From positions 60,530 through 124,529 of the forward strand of contig MLAK01000303.1 in NCBI GenBank assembly GCA_001839685.1: a stretch of DNA of 64,000 bases, written 5' to 3'. Below the pieces are notes generated by a model, which saw only the letters and a list, made by a program, of their open reading frames with translations, ran no database searches and was not told the DNA's origin. This document shows positions 9,101 through 19,800 of the stretch, one piece after another; position 1 is the stretch's first letter; every line of letters starts with the position of its first letter. The position numbers and the translations under genes are program-made. The DNA is from Tritrichomonas foetus. Taxonomy: Eukaryota > Parabasalia > Tritrichomonadida > Tritrichomonadidae.

Positions 9101-11320
9101 TTTCATGATTCTGCTTATTTGTTAAACATAGAAGAAAACACACAAATGCAAATCAAAGTTGGCTCAATTTATCATAAACTCGCACACTCACCTATTGTAT
9201 ATAAAGAGATTCCATGTGACTGTAAACATCCATTGATTAGCTTTTTACTTGAACAATATCTTGATGATGAAATGAGGGCCAATTTGAAATATCTGAATCA
9301 TCAGCATACTGATAAATCATTTTTAATGGTTCATGCTAAATCTCAGAGTGTCTTTGGAAAATTACTCGAAATCATAACGTTAATTCAAAAGACATGTTTT
9401 TATATTGGAAATTCGATTCTTTTCAATTCCAGATCACTTGAATGTTGTGTAGAATTGAACTATCAAGGAACTGAAGCTTATGAAAACAATATCATCTATT
9501 GGGAAGATCAATCAGTCAAACTATTTTCGTTTGAAGGGCCCATAATTCAATACTTTTTCTCAGAATTAATTCCGAAGTTTAAAAAATTCATTATTTCCGA
9601 TAAACCAAAAATTAGAGTGGCATTAAATGGATTATTTTTAAAGAGAAATATCATTAGTCGTATCTTTGATGAAAGAATAAGCCAGAACACCAGAACCAGC
9701 CTGTCTAACAATTTGCTCTTGGTAGTAGATTCTGAAATTTATAATTATGAGTTGAGAATAATGCTTGAAAGATTTGGCAAAAAGGTCTATTTTGATACAC
9801 TTGAGAACTCACTTGATTATTACATAACAAGAAAAGTGAAAGGAGTACAAAGAGATTATAAAGTTCCATTTGAAATACCATCAAAGATTGTTGATCCAAT
9901 ATTATATGACAATCACTTAAATACATTAAAAGATGTCAATAATTGGATTTTAGAGATAATAAATGAGAATGAAACATTGAAACAGCATCTAGAATCTCAT
10001 GCACTAATTTGCAAAGAAGATAGACGGATTTCAATTCAACCTGATTTATATGATGTTTTATATCAATATTTGGAAAATTATCAAGAAAAAGCACTAGAAC
10101 AAAATTTTTCTGCGATAACATTACCAAAAATTAAATTTAATGAATTCAGAATACAAATTTGTCGAATTAATACTGATCTTGATGTTTCAGAAAAATGGGA
10201 AATTTCTGATTCAAAACAATTTTTGATTGTGCCAAATAATAAAGTTCAAGAAGCAGAAGAATTAATTGAAAAATATATTGTTGATGATTCAATTGAAGCA
10301 AAAGTTCATAGTTGCATTTTCATGTGTACAAATCCAATTGTTCCAAAAACAACGAAATATTCAATTCCAGTTTTCAAAACAAATATTGATGATATTGATT
10401 TTAAACCGATGTGTGTTGAATGTTTGATTGAATCATTAATTAATTCAACATCGAAAATATATAATCATAAGAAGAAAGAATATAATGAACGATTCATTTA
10501 TGATAACAAACAAAAATTGAATATTATTCCTATTTGTTCAAGTAATTCATCTAATGAAGACGAAATCACATGGCCTAAAGTTCCATTTGGTGTTATGCTT
10601 TATGCTTTACTTAAAGATAGTGATGCTCAACTAAATAAACTTGCAGAAATCTGGCTTGTTGGAGTTTTGAATCAAACTATTAGATCAAATGCAGAACATT
10701 TCACATTTTGTCCTGATCATCCACAAAATATTTATGTTTTAAGTGAAAGAAGTGAACATAGATATATTCCAGAATGTAAGATATGTCATAAAATACAATG
10801 CAGAAGATGCAAACAATGGCATGAGCGTTCCAAATCTATTGATTGTGAAGGAAATTATATTGGAAAAAGTTGTCCATTTTGTCATACACCAACAATTAAA
10901 ATTGCAGGTTGTAACCATATTTCTTGTCCTTGTGGGAAACATTGGTGTTACAAATGCGAATATGGTGCCAGCACTAGTCAAGAAATTTACAGGCACATGC
11001 ATGAAAAGCATGGCAGTTTTGGAGTTGAAGAAGAAGATATAAATGAAGTTCGAAGGCCAATTGTTGGAATGCAACATGAAAACATATTTGGTCAACGAGC
11101 CATTGTGCGAAATGAACCTCGAATGTTTGGAATGCGACAGCAACCTCAAATTGCTTTTGGTCATGGAAATGTTCAGAACGACAATAATAATACCGTTGGG
11201 ATAAACATTGAGAGAAACTATCATGCCAATGAGATAAACGACCATACCAATGTGATAAATATTGTGAGAAACAACCATCGACCAATTCAATTCCAATTCC
11301 CCAATCGAAACCGATTTTAA
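6128..11320 (+). CDS. DEAH/DEVH-box helicase fused to RBR (RING-IBR-RING2) ubiquitin ligase module
   Basis: About 1,730 residues. The frame is open from a GTG at 6107, but the first ATG is 6128. The N-terminal ~300 residues are charged helices. The helicase core follows: Walker A STGSGKT with K325, DEVH box D424-H427, MSAT near 457, motif V ATNIIESSI and motif VI QRTQREGRVGR from Q702. These are SF2 DEAH RNA helicase motifs, with V for A in the box. A DEAH-type helical region follows. The C-terminus has a degenerate RING1-like cysteine cluster (~1395-1440), an IBR-like cluster (CPDH at ~1528, then CKIC...CRRCKQWH) and RING2 CPFCHTP...AGCNHISCPCG. C1595 sits where RBR ligases keep the catalytic cysteine. 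The architecture matches the known plant DEAH11/DEAH12 type. Expected role: RNA binding or unwinding coupled to ubiquitin transfer (inferred). Confidence 0.9.
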   Translation: MSSVEDQRNKEPVSQSIDFQHPKLKENEDEIAKKEIILSLSKASIQLKKLNLNRKAWQKYLPSLNQKIQQFKNLIEKSKNSYMSYLQKSLVDSFKNIGSIFEILKEQIDEVAAQKASKLIEIFTLYYNQLEFYFRDLEIEPQKYLPCIELETRLFMFCLQRTKDRKIKILPVYMMQNRINNINEKFEINFNTFDQFEEKECPLEKVDDNAEVFQMIVHAIEETMKEIEEIKGKIRNIKARSYRPPIITYQSFGPVYGLTYSEPDNQELKQLKRTKLFLKKEINELELQKITMKKDMENEIKRKREEKIYQNHVRICLGSSTGSGKTRCIPIQLAIRSYLEGLKMPFIFLTQPGKTHIDEMKKYYSLICKDLCDVSTSVDDVIERFKKQVQKPIICLFSPFPLLILIKKMDFCNKLFQMSRFCFDEVHTRTIYIDVLMSIVTTYMKYIGIPYHVITMSATLDEGVKKCIPYMEHIQLSDEGPLFPVERKAFFTSKKDGCYRKDVIMDAFSWVLNQFVYKKQELGHILMFDSGRAKLNNFVNKIRDTYQHDVTKNVICLQATLEKMENLRTYFDRLIQEYQKIADDIHKYEQRMIKQQNERRRKAKKKKEPFKERPFQKLNYIFVLPVVLTSSVLDNQKQLAHSTLPKILKNTIKVICATNIIESSITIDDLAAVIDSGLYKQPIYEPKQKYTKLAELSISTAQRTQREGRVGRMRPGIFAYVENGNIQTHNYPEIMTADLSSYILQLREIGIKLEELPNLPDSPSKETFDNCINMLQSLNNLNESRELTSLGRKVSRFPLISPIFATAIDHYWESNGQGVEHALFAIFVVLSIISKNIVYDFENPYVKYNYCEDSDLVTIIQLLIMVLTKNIKGEKPAVEIYGLLTSEFNVFYARLCTIHSLYSNHHILTNVEKLKQWLNGKNMFEMINDFLLCINTIDPTWLSYREMTHFSKIVLDSQPTGKYDGRFYVVYENETNEKFNVYQRFGTHLFTFHDSAYLLNIEENTQMQIKVGSIYHKLAHSPIVYKEIPCDCKHPLISFLLEQYLDDEMRANLKYLNHQHTDKSFLMVHAKSQSVFGKLLEIITLIQKTCFYIGNSILFNSRSLECCVELNYQGTEAYENNIIYWEDQSVKLFSFEGPIIQYFFSELIPKFKKFIISDKPKIRVALNGLFLKRNIISRIFDERISQNTRTSLSNNLLLVVDSEIYNYELRIMLERFGKKVYFDTLENSLDYYITRKVKGVQRDYKVPFEIPSKIVDPILYDNHLNTLKDVNNWILEIINENETLKQHLESHALICKEDRRISIQPDLYDVLYQYLENYQEKALEQNFSAITLPKIKFNEFRIQICRINTDLDVSEKWEISDSKQFLIVPNNKVQEAEELIEKYIVDDSIEAKVHSCIFMCTNPIVPKTTKYSIPVFKTNIDDIDFKPMCVECLIESLINSTSKIYNHKKKEYNERFIYDNKQKLNIIPICSSNSSNEDEITWPKVPFGVMLYALLKDSDAQLNKLAEIWLVGVLNQTIRSNAEHFTFCPDHPQNIYVLSERSEHRYIPECKICHKIQCRRCKQWHERSKSIDCEGNYIGKSCPFCHTPTIKIAGCNHISCPCGKHWCYKCEYGASTSQEIYRHMHEKHGSFGVEEEDINEVRRPIVGMQHENIFGQRAIVRNEPRMFGMRQQPQIAFGHGNVQNDNNNTVGINIERNYHANEINDHTNVINIVRNNHRPIQFQFPNRNRF

Positions 11321-11490
11321 CTATTAATAAATTCAATATTCTCTCGAAAAAAGGCCTCGTAAAAATAAAACAACTAGATATATATTAATAGGGGAAAAAT
11401 AAAATAAAATAAAATAAAATTTTACCTTTTATCTCAAAGTAAAGCCTAAAACATACAAAATCAAAAGAATTAATATTCAATAAATATATA

Positions 11491-12582
11491 TTAGTCAATA
11501 TCATCATTATCTCTTTCATTATTATTATTTTCAGATGACTTTACATAATTAGCTTGAGTGAAAAACGTTTCGTCATCATCTGCTTTAATTACTGTTGATT
11601 TGACATGATCATTTTTCATTTCAGATTTTCCATTATCGTCATCATCATTATCATTATCATTATTGTTTTTATTTGGGTCATCTTTGTTGTTATCGTTAAC
11701 TTCATGTGAAATTCTCTTGAATTTTTCTTTCAATAATCTTGGTTTTTGTTCATCGTCTGAAGAAAGTAGTTCTGGGTAATCTTCGATATTCTTTCCACTA
11801 CTTAAAACAGCGTCTCTTTTCATTCTCCTGAAATCTCTCATGTTTTCTTTTCTGTCACTTTCTTTTTCATCATTAATTTTATATCTTTCTTGTATTTCTG
11901 CCTCTTTGCCTCCGATTTTCCAAGCTGCAGCAAGTCTTCTATCGTTTTGGCTGACTGGAGCATCATCCAGAAACACAAGTTCAGGAAGTGCATTAATTAT
12001 TCTTCTTCTGTAGTTTTGCATCATCCTGATAAATGGATTTCCTTCCATTCTCAAAACCTTCAAATTTTTTAATTGCTCAAAAAAGGCGATTATATCGTCT
12101 GCCTTGTCATTAATTTTATTATGCGAAATATTAACAACCTCAAGAGAAGGACATTCAAGTAAACCATTTAATTGTTGAACAGAACGAATATGATTATGAT
12201 CGAGCTCTATTGTATTTAATTTAACACATTTGTCGAGTCCTGACACAGATTCAATATAGTTGTGTGAAAGAATAAGTGTTTCTAGACTTACAAGCTCATC
12301 GACGCCTTCAATATTTTCTATTAAATTATCCTGCAAATATAATGTTGACAAATTAACGAGAGTTGAAAGGCCAGAAATTGTAGAGATTGCATTGTTGTTG
12401 AGCCAAAGCGTTTTCACGTTAATGTATTCGTCGAGTTCACATATTTTGGAAAATCCTTTGTAATGGAGATACAAAACGTCATTTAAATCTGGTACAACAT
12501 AAAGTCCATGCTTGAGGCATGTGTCAACAATTGCCTTTTTTGTCATTGGTGTTGAATCATAATCTTCCTCGGCTTCAGACAT
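11491..12582 (-). CDS. DNAAF1: Leucine-rich repeat protein, DNAAF1/LRRC50-like dynein arm assembly factor
   Basis: 363 residues from an ATG at 12582. The opening [16 protein letters not shown]...[12 protein letters not shown] matches the conserved start of DNAAF1/LRRC50/ODA7. About six SDS22-type leucine-rich repeats follow (residues ~45-190), then the LRR cap [20 protein letters not shown] and LDDAPV, also typical of that family. The tail is charged, with an Asp/Asn-rich stretch near 300-325. DNAAF1 acts in the cytoplasm to preassemble axonemal dynein arms, and trichomonads have motile flagella. It lies ~5 kb from two other ciliary genes. Other LRR proteins are possible, but the flanking motifs favour DNAAF1. 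Confidence 0.85.
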   Translation of the reverse strand: MSEAEEDYDSTPMTKKAIVDTCLKHGLYVVPDLNDVLYLHYKGFSKICELDEYINVKTLWLNNNAISTISGLSTLVNLSTLYLQDNLIENIEGVDELVSLETLILSHNYIESVSGLDKCVKLNTIELDHNHIRSVQQLNGLLECPSLEVVNISHNKINDKADDIIAFFEQLKNLKVLRMEGNPFIRMMQNYRRRIINALPELVFLDDAPVSQNDRRLAAAWKIGGKEAEIQERYKINDEKESDRKENMRDFRRMKRDAVLSSGKNIEDYPELLSSDDEQKPRLLKEKFKRISHEVNDNNKDDPNKNNNDNDNDDDDNGKSEMKNDHVKSTVIKADDDETFFTQANYVKSSENNNNERDNDDID

Positions 12583-12990
12583 TTTAACTCATAAATTTTT
12601 AAACGGTCATTTTCTCATCACATTTCTATTAAATTTTCATTTTCATGAATTTTTCAATGAGATGAAGTCATGATAATATATTATAAGACGATGAAAAAAT
12701 TGGCTCTAAAATAACAACTAAGACATGATACAAACGGTTATAATGGATCAAATAAATTTGATGGAATTTCTAAAGTCTAACATGAATAAAAAACATGAAA
12801 ATATGAAAAAATATAGGCGAATATATTAAAGTCTCGATAGAAAAGAATCAATCTTGATCTTTTTAATGATTTGGTAAGATATTGTTCACATTTTCTTAAT
12901 GAACTGGGATAAAACCAAGAGACAAAAGCATGGAAAATATGATAAGAAAAAAAAAAAAAAAAAAATGATTTCTTTGTTTAATAAATAAAA
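12583..12990. other. Intergenic region with a 19-base A run
   Basis: This 408-bp spacer lies between the 5' end of the DNAAF1-like gene and the 3' end of the VPS39-like gene, both on the minus strand. A run of 19 A lies at 12947-12965. It should hold the promoter of the DNAAF1-like gene. I see no other gene. Confidence 0.4.
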
Positions 12991-15576
12991 TTATTTGATG
13001 ATTGTTGGTTTGCACTTTGGATGATAAATCTCTTGATTGATTCCTCCTGGGGTCATCACGAACTGTTGTCCATCTGGGATGATTTCTCCACATGCGGCAC
13101 ACTTTGCACCGGTTTCCATTAAGCAGTAATTCGAAAGTTCCTTCACCTTTCTATATTTCATGTCAACTTGCATCGATTTTGCAACAGCAATTTGCGTATA
13201 AAGACTATTTAGCCTTGTGTGAAGTAAATTATAACATTTCTTCAATAAAACTTGGACTTCTTTGACCCTATGTGTCCTTGGAATAAGTGAGACTAATTCT
13301 GCAAGATCCATGTATTCAATATTGCCTAAAATAAAGTTGTAATACTTTGGCACAAGTTCATCCTTATTTATGTGTCTAAGGAGAACAGAAAATGCTTTTG
13401 GTGGCTCAGGTGCGAGTCTACAAAACTCTTCAATTGTTTCTTGTGGAAATTCGTTATTAGCTGTTAGTAATTGAATACCTGTTTCATATTCGCCTTTCAC
13501 ACGATAAAGTGCAAAAATGATTCTTTTATCAATGTTATCATTCAAGTGTGATTTAACATCATCTTGAACAATTGCATTTGAATGTTGATTAAGAATTTGA
13601 AGCTCGTATTGAACAATTTCTTCTTTAGCTTCAGACTTAATTGCATCATTACCTTGATCAGCAGTCTTTTTAAGGAATGCTTGAGTAAATTGAATTTGTT
13701 GAATATCAAAATCGGAAGAATCAATTTTGCTTAAAATATCAAGAAGAGAGATGAATGTTTCATTGGCCAAAGTACTACCTCTTGGTGTAGATGGTTGTGT
13801 AACAATGAAAACAGAGTATCTCAATTTCAAACTTTCCAAATTTTTAGATTTAATCCATTTATCAACAATTTCAGAATCGTGATTTACAGAAAGAATTGCA
13901 TTTAGTGCTAATTCTGGCTTATTTGGATCTCTTTCATAAATCCAATCTAAATCTTTTGCAAGATTTGTGGAATCTTTCGACATTTGAAGTGTATAAGATG
14001 CTTCACTAATGAACAAAGGATTAATTTGTCCATTTTGTTTCAAAGCGTCATCTAATTGTCTCCAAATTGCCATGGCATCAGCAACTTCGCCAACATTTGA
14101 TTTCAAAACAGCTCCAGCTGGTGCCATTCGAAGAAGTTTTCCACGTTTAGTCAAAAACTGTTGAAAGATTTTCAAATCAAGTTTTCCTTCTTTAATTAAA
14201 GCATCAAGTTCTCGTGTTTTTGAGAAAGATGCATAACATTGTGCAAGTGCTGTATTTGTATATTTATATTCAGCGGAATATTTCACTTTATTTCGTAATT
14301 TATCATGTGTGAAAGATAAAAATTGCATTACATGTTCAAGAAGTGATTTATCATCTTCACTAACAGGCTTTAAGTTTGATTTACTTGCATTTTGTTGAGT
14401 ATTAGATTCAGAAACAATCAGAATTGGAACAAGAGAAATGATTCTATTGATTTCAGAAACAATGAGGTTTCGGGAAAGTAATGAAAATGCTTCAACTCGT
14501 TTTTCAAGTCTCCAAAGTGCGTCAAAAATGGAAAGAGTGGTCTGTGAAGCTTGTTCATTTGGTAATTTAGATAAAAGATTGTCGACTTCCGCAGCTTGAC
14601 CTTCAACAATTCTTTTTGCAAAAGTAGAAGGATCTTCCATTGTTCCAACAATTTGAACTGAGTTTGACGAAATGATGAGAAGACAGTCATCAACCATTGT
14701 TGCCTTTGAAACATCAGGTATGTTGAAGACTTGTGCGTCATTTACATCATTTTTTGTTGCATTTTCACCTGAAAAATCAGCACGAGTGAAGATCTTACCG
14801 AAAAATTGATAGAGGCAGTTTTGACAAGGAAGCATGAAATTAGGAATGCGATGAGTTCTATCATATTGGACTTGACCAGGTTCTTTTCCATCAAGTGAAG
14901 TAACTCTAATGAAGTCATTGTCACCAAGGAAAACTTTTGTGCTATCCGTGTCACTTTTTCTATCGTCGATACGATAGACAAATGGTTTGCGTGCAGCTGA
15001 CGATAAGAGTTTGACGATAGAACCTGTCAAAAGGTCAATTTGCGAATAGCAACCGTTTCCGTAATAGATAAAAGAATTGCGAGCTAAGTCGCAAGCTGTT
15101 GGGATCGTTGTTAAATCGTATTCGTTTTTGAATAGTAAAACATTCGATTGGAAATTGTAAACTCGAATTTTTTGGCCGACAACAACAACCAGATATTTCG
15201 TCGTTTTATTATCGTAGAAGTATGCATCGTTTGCTTCGTCGACAACTTTAACGCGAATACCACCTGGGTAGATGAGTTGAACTGGACCTGGTTGTCCGCT
15301 TCCTCCTATCCAGTGAACGATGACGCATGATGGATCTCGAACGGAAAGGATTTTGTTGACGCTGAAGTTTTGGCGAGCTGTTTGTAATCTGCATCGAAAG
15401 ATGAATTCGCTCATATTGCCTGGAGGGTGTTGGGCGACGTAAAGTGAACCATCACGTGACCCGAACCAAACATTTCCTGATGTAATAAATCCACCTGGTT
15501 TGAAATATGCGACTGCAGTGATATCCTCTGCAGAAATTGGAGTAACGATTGTTGAAACGTTGTTTGGATTTGTCAT
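12991..15576 (-). CDS. VPS39/TGFBRAP1-like HOPS/CORVET tethering subunit
   Basis: 861 residues from an ATG at 15576. Residues ~15-310 look like a citron-homology (CNH) beta-propeller (WFGSRDGSLYVA; YLVVVVGQKIRVYNF; YYGNGCYSQIDLLTG). The middle is helical, as in clathrin-like solenoids. The C-terminus (~780-861) resembles the VPS39 domain 2, ending in a small zinc site with C826, C829, H852 and C855 around QQFVMTPGG, where VPS39/VPS3 proteins have an SAFV.YPNG-like motif. Members tether late endosomes and lysosomes through Rab GTPases. VPS18, VPS11 and VPS3 share this overall layout, so the exact paralogue is uncertain. The N-terminal CNH and the C-terminal motif point to VPS39 or VPS3. Confidence 0.75.
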   Translation of the reverse strand: MTNPNNVSTIVTPISAEDITAVAYFKPGGFITSGNVWFGSRDGSLYVAQHPPGNMSEFIFRCRLQTARQNFSVNKILSVRDPSCVIVHWIGGSGQPGPVQLIYPGGIRVKVVDEANDAYFYDNKTTKYLVVVVGQKIRVYNFQSNVLLFKNEYDLTTIPTACDLARNSFIYYGNGCYSQIDLLTGSIVKLLSSAARKPFVYRIDDRKSDTDSTKVFLGDNDFIRVTSLDGKEPGQVQYDRTHRIPNFMLPCQNCLYQFFGKIFTRADFSGENATKNDVNDAQVFNIPDVSKATMVDDCLLIISSNSVQIVGTMEDPSTFAKRIVEGQAAEVDNLLSKLPNEQASQTTLSIFDALWRLEKRVEAFSLLSRNLIVSEINRIISLVPILIVSESNTQQNASKSNLKPVSEDDKSLLEHVMQFLSFTHDKLRNKVKYSAEYKYTNTALAQCYASFSKTRELDALIKEGKLDLKIFQQFLTKRGKLLRMAPAGAVLKSNVGEVADAMAIWRQLDDALKQNGQINPLFISEASYTLQMSKDSTNLAKDLDWIYERDPNKPELALNAILSVNHDSEIVDKWIKSKNLESLKLRYSVFIVTQPSTPRGSTLANETFISLLDILSKIDSSDFDIQQIQFTQAFLKKTADQGNDAIKSEAKEEIVQYELQILNQHSNAIVQDDVKSHLNDNIDKRIIFALYRVKGEYETGIQLLTANNEFPQETIEEFCRLAPEPPKAFSVLLRHINKDELVPKYYNFILGNIEYMDLAELVSLIPRTHRVKEVQVLLKKCYNLLHTRLNSLYTQIAVAKSMQVDMKYRKVKELSNYCLMETGAKCAACGEIIPDGQQFVMTPGGINQEIYHPKCKPTIIK

Positions 15577-16000
15577 TTAACTTAATGTAGTTTTTCTGCC
15601 AGCTAAGTGACAATTTGTAAAATATTTAAAAAAGTTATCACTATCTTTATTTTTCTCAAAAGTTCTTCATGAACGATCATCTATCCAATTCACTTGATGA
15701 TGTAAACTGACATCACAATGAAAGATGAATCATTCTATGAAGGTATAGTTATTATTACTATTACAAATACTCAAACACTTGGAAAAATCCAATCCCATAA
15801 TTAATGAATAATATTATAGATATTCCCCCGACTCTAGGTTGATTTTGGATCTTCTCCCAATTTATTATAAAGCCAATCCCAATTCCTAATGTTCATAAAA
15901 TATAAGTTATTAGGAGATTCAAAATTCAAAAAAAAATTAAATCATGTGTTTATAAAACCTTATTATTATGCATCAATTTTTGATATTAGATCAATTCGCT
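15577..16000. other. Intergenic region upstream of the VPS39-like gene
   Basis: A 424-bp AT-rich region between the VPS39-like gene start and the 3' end of the YccF-domain gene, both minus strand. No gene, repeat or RNA was recognised. Confidence 0.4.
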
Positions 16001-16609
16001 TCAATGTTTACGTGGTTTTGATTTTCTTTTATTTACAACTGGAGTTGGCGTTGTGCTTGAACTATAATTGCTATAATCTGTTTCCGAATCAGATTCGTGT
16101 TTGTGATGATGGCTGCGGCGGTAACGAGAGCTTTTTCCTTTTTTATTGAAGTTTCCAAATACCATATCTCTATCAAACAGTATTCTGAAATGAGAAGGAG
16201 TGTAAATACAAGGGTAAAGTGCAACGCGTGCCATTCGGAAATGAATGCGGGCGATTGGGATTCCAATAATAGTAATATAAAATACAAAACCAAAGAAATA
16301 ATGAATTGCCAATGCTGGCAATGCCAAAATGAACCAAATAAATGACATGATTGTGAGATCTTCCCATTGTGGTGTTTCCTTTGTTAAATAGTTTTCATCT
16401 GGCCAGAATGCAAAAAAAGCCAGTCTTAAATATTGTATTCCGTATGGAATGCCTAAAAGTGTTCCCAGACTGAATACTGCAGTAGACAGATAAACAAGTG
16501 GTAAAAGAAATCCACCTAAAAGCAAATAAATACAAATCATGATGTTTCCAAGAACATCGCTAGTTAAATTTGTTAATTTGTTGATGATTTTAGCAGGTTC
16601 TCTTGCCAT
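16001..16609 (-). CDS. YccF-domain (DUF307) membrane protein
   Basis: 202 residues from an ATG at 16609. The N-terminal half has two hydrophobic blocks (residues ~20-50 and ~85-120), each followed by a Gly-Ile-Pro turn (GTLLGIPYGIQYLRLAFFAFWP and IIGIPIARIHFRMA in part). This is the duplicated layout of the bacterial/eukaryotic YccF inner-membrane domain. The tail (~145-202) is Ser/His/Lys/Arg-rich and probably cytosolic. Function is unknown in the family, and membrane location is predicted from hydrophobicity. Such proteins are found in many protists. Confidence 0.75.
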   Translation of the reverse strand: MAREPAKIINKLTNLTSDVLGNIMICIYLLLGGFLLPLVYLSTAVFSLGTLLGIPYGIQYLRLAFFAFWPDENYLTKETPQWEDLTIMSFIWFILALPALAIHYFFGFVFYITIIGIPIARIHFRMARVALYPCIYTPSHFRILFDRDMVFGNFNKKGKSSRYRRSHHHKHESDSETDYSNYSSSTTPTPVVNKRKSKPRKH

Positions 16610-16810
16610 AAAAATTTTTTTCTATATTCTTTCAATTTTGAATGATTATTTCTTATCAAAAAGTACCTTTTGATGTATATTGAGAGCTATTGGCTAAATA
16701 AAACCAGAAAAAAACTATTGAAAACCATTTGAGTACACATGAAAGAATTTTTAAATTTTAAACGTTCATATTTCAAAATTATACGTTATTGAAACGAAAA
16801 TAGTGTTCAA

Positions 16811-19800
16811 ATGTCGCAAGAAATTACCGTGAATCATCTTATTACCGCATTTGATTGCGTGCAAAATGCATTTGATATGAACGCCTTCATCGACTTTTTG
16901 AAAACCAATTACAAAAAGGAAGTTGTATTTTTAAATGCGCAAGATTTTGCTGAGTCGAATGGACGAATTTCAAAATCAGAATCAAAAACCGGATTGAAAA
17001 CAAAACACGACGGTACTTCAAATATTGTGCGCGGTTTGAAATCCCGAATTGATGCAGATCTTGCAAAAATTATTGAAACTAAAAAGAAAACACAAGCGCA
17101 GATTGAAAAGAGCAAAAGTGGAAAAGTCGCCAAATCAAAAAGTCGCTTATCAGCAGTTGAAGTGAGTTCAGTTTTTGATGGAAAAATCGATGTTTTATAT
17201 GTTATTTTAAATTATCCATATTTACCAAAACAATTAAACTCACTTTTAGAAGGTGGAGTTGATTTAAATTTATTTTTAGCATTTGTACCAAAAAATGGTG
17301 TTTCAACTGTTCCTTTCTCAAAAAAATCTAATGAAAAATCATCAAGGAACCAACAAAAACGAGTCACCATTCAAGGCTATGAATTTGATTGGTCACAAAA
17401 TCCAAACTGTTATCCACCTGCGCGTTGGATCACATTAAAAAGAAATGTTCCACCACATGTCGCATTTCAAGAAATTCATGTTGAAGATGAAATGGATATG
17501 ACCTTCAAAAATGTTGAAGAAGAAATTTTAAGAATATTTCGTGCAAAAAATGAATTTAACAATTTCTTTCAAGACAAAACGCTTAATTCTTTACCATCAT
17601 GTATACCTGAATGTTCTTATGATCATTTTATCGAGTATATGGCAGAACGCCCTGGTGATTTTATTAATGCTATGTATTATGAACTTCGTAAAAATAACTT
17701 TTCTACAACACAACCTAATCCACCACCAACTATTTTAAATCAATTCAATAATTTATTTGATCAAGGTTTTAAAGAACTTGAAAGAAAAGTTATTTTTATT
17801 GAACCACAAGAAATTAATGACATAGATTTTGTTTCAGAAATTCCACCTCAACTTTATCCATTATTGTATAAATTATTACATTGGAAAATTGAAGTTGGTA
17901 AAGCTGAAACATGTTCTGCTTTAGCTACATTTCTTTCATCACCTGCTAGTTTTTATGCATATGCTGGTTCTAAATTTGATGCTATTGTGGCATCAGTGAA
18001 CAAAAAGTATCGCTTAGGATTACCACTTTCATTTTTCGATTGGTCTCAATGGAATTATGCTTTGGATACTCTTACAGTTGGAGATTCTCTAGTTGATGCA
18101 TTTCATGGTGTTGATATCATTGAAACATTTTTTGATGATTCAATTGGTATTTTATGGATTTTAACACTTCCACCAGTATCTAAGAATATTGGGCATTATT
18201 TCACGAATTACACAATGCCACAGACGATTGAAGGAATAAGTGAATTCATTGAAAATATATTTGAAAATAATCGCACTGAAACCAAAATGAGATCTCCTCC
18301 ATCACCAGCTCAAATAGTTCGCGAAAATCTGGATATTAACATTTTATTACCAAATCTCCAACAAAGAATGTCTTCAGAAACTTCAATGTATAGGCTTCCA
18401 ATGTCAATTTCAAATTCTGCTTCATTTACCACACCATATTATCTTGAATCTGGATTAAAAGTTGATATTATTCGTAATTTAGAAAGTGGAAAAATGACTT
18501 TTGCTTATAATGCATACTTTAAGCAATTATTTGAAATATATGCAAACTCTTCTGCTATCACAATTCAACCAAATGAAGGAATCAGAATTATGATTGAAGA
18601 TCCATTTGTTGTTACTTTGTTATTCAATGAACAATCAATTTGTTATTCACCTGAACAATTTGTTATTAAATCTACAGGGGAATTACCAATTGTTTTATTG
18701 ACAGATGGAACCTTTATTACGCAAGATAGAGATCAAGAAATGATTGTTAAACCAAATGGTACAATTTCACGTCATAAAGATGGAAAATGGACATCATGCA
18801 ATGCTGAAGGAGAATCATTTTTACACACTGAAACTGGATTAATTAAACAAGATGCGAAACATAGCCAAATTTCTGATATTATTAATCGTACCGTATCAAT
18901 GATTCGGCCTGATAATACTGAATATTTTGTTAAGCATGATGGAACAAGAAGGATTTTATTTAATCTTGTTTTTTCGATTGAGCAGCAAGATAATGAACAA
19001 ACAATTATTTATGATATTCCAAATTTCCCTGTGATTAATAAAAATGGTAACGAATTTTCTACAACTTTAGATAGATTTGATATAAAATATTCCCAAAAAC
19101 ATGTAACAGTCGATTGTTCTGATTATACTCTTGATATAGTTGATGGTCATGTATATATTACAGATAAAGCATCAAGCCAAGCCAATCAAAATGAAAATAA
19201 TGATTCGGAGAAAGAGGAATCTATTAATCAATGCACTGAAATGTTATTAAAGCATAATCATTGTGAATTTAAATATCAAACTCAAGTTATTTTGGCTGAT
19301 GCAAATGGAACAGAAAGGTTTTGTGCTTTAACTCAAGAAGTTCCAGCAAAGAAGAAAATTGACATTTATGAAACTAGATGGGGAACAGCTATTCCTGTTA
19401 AAGACACATTGGCCGAACCTCAACATGTTTTATTAAACAAAGTTTTCCTTCCCCGTTTCTTTGCTGTTCGATCAGATCTTACAGTTACTGAATTCCTTTG
19501 TCCCAATTCTATTGATTTTACTGCATATACAACTGTTAAATCCACAATATCACATCCTAATTCAGATGAGCTCAATGTAATATCTCTTCATAATAGTATA
19601 GATCCACCGATCATTTATACAATTCATGATCCACTCAGTAAAACGGAGAGAGCAACTATAATGAAAGGCTTTCATTTGCCCAAAGTTAAGAAAACTAATA
19701 GACAAAAATCTCAACGAAACGAAGGAGATGAAGAAGAAATTATTTCTATTGCTGAGTCATCACAACAAGCATTTTTATATGATCATAAGATCTTTGTTCA

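Noticed and set aside
10739..11336. Long minus-strand frames opposite the RBR end of the helicase gene
   Set aside because: They are antisense shadows of a well-supported gene, with Met/His/Phe-rich composition from reversed codons.
12947..12965. A19 run as a sign of a processed retrocopy
   Set aside because: It lies on the + strand downstream of a minus-strand gene, so the orientation is wrong for a poly(A) tail, and no target duplication is seen.
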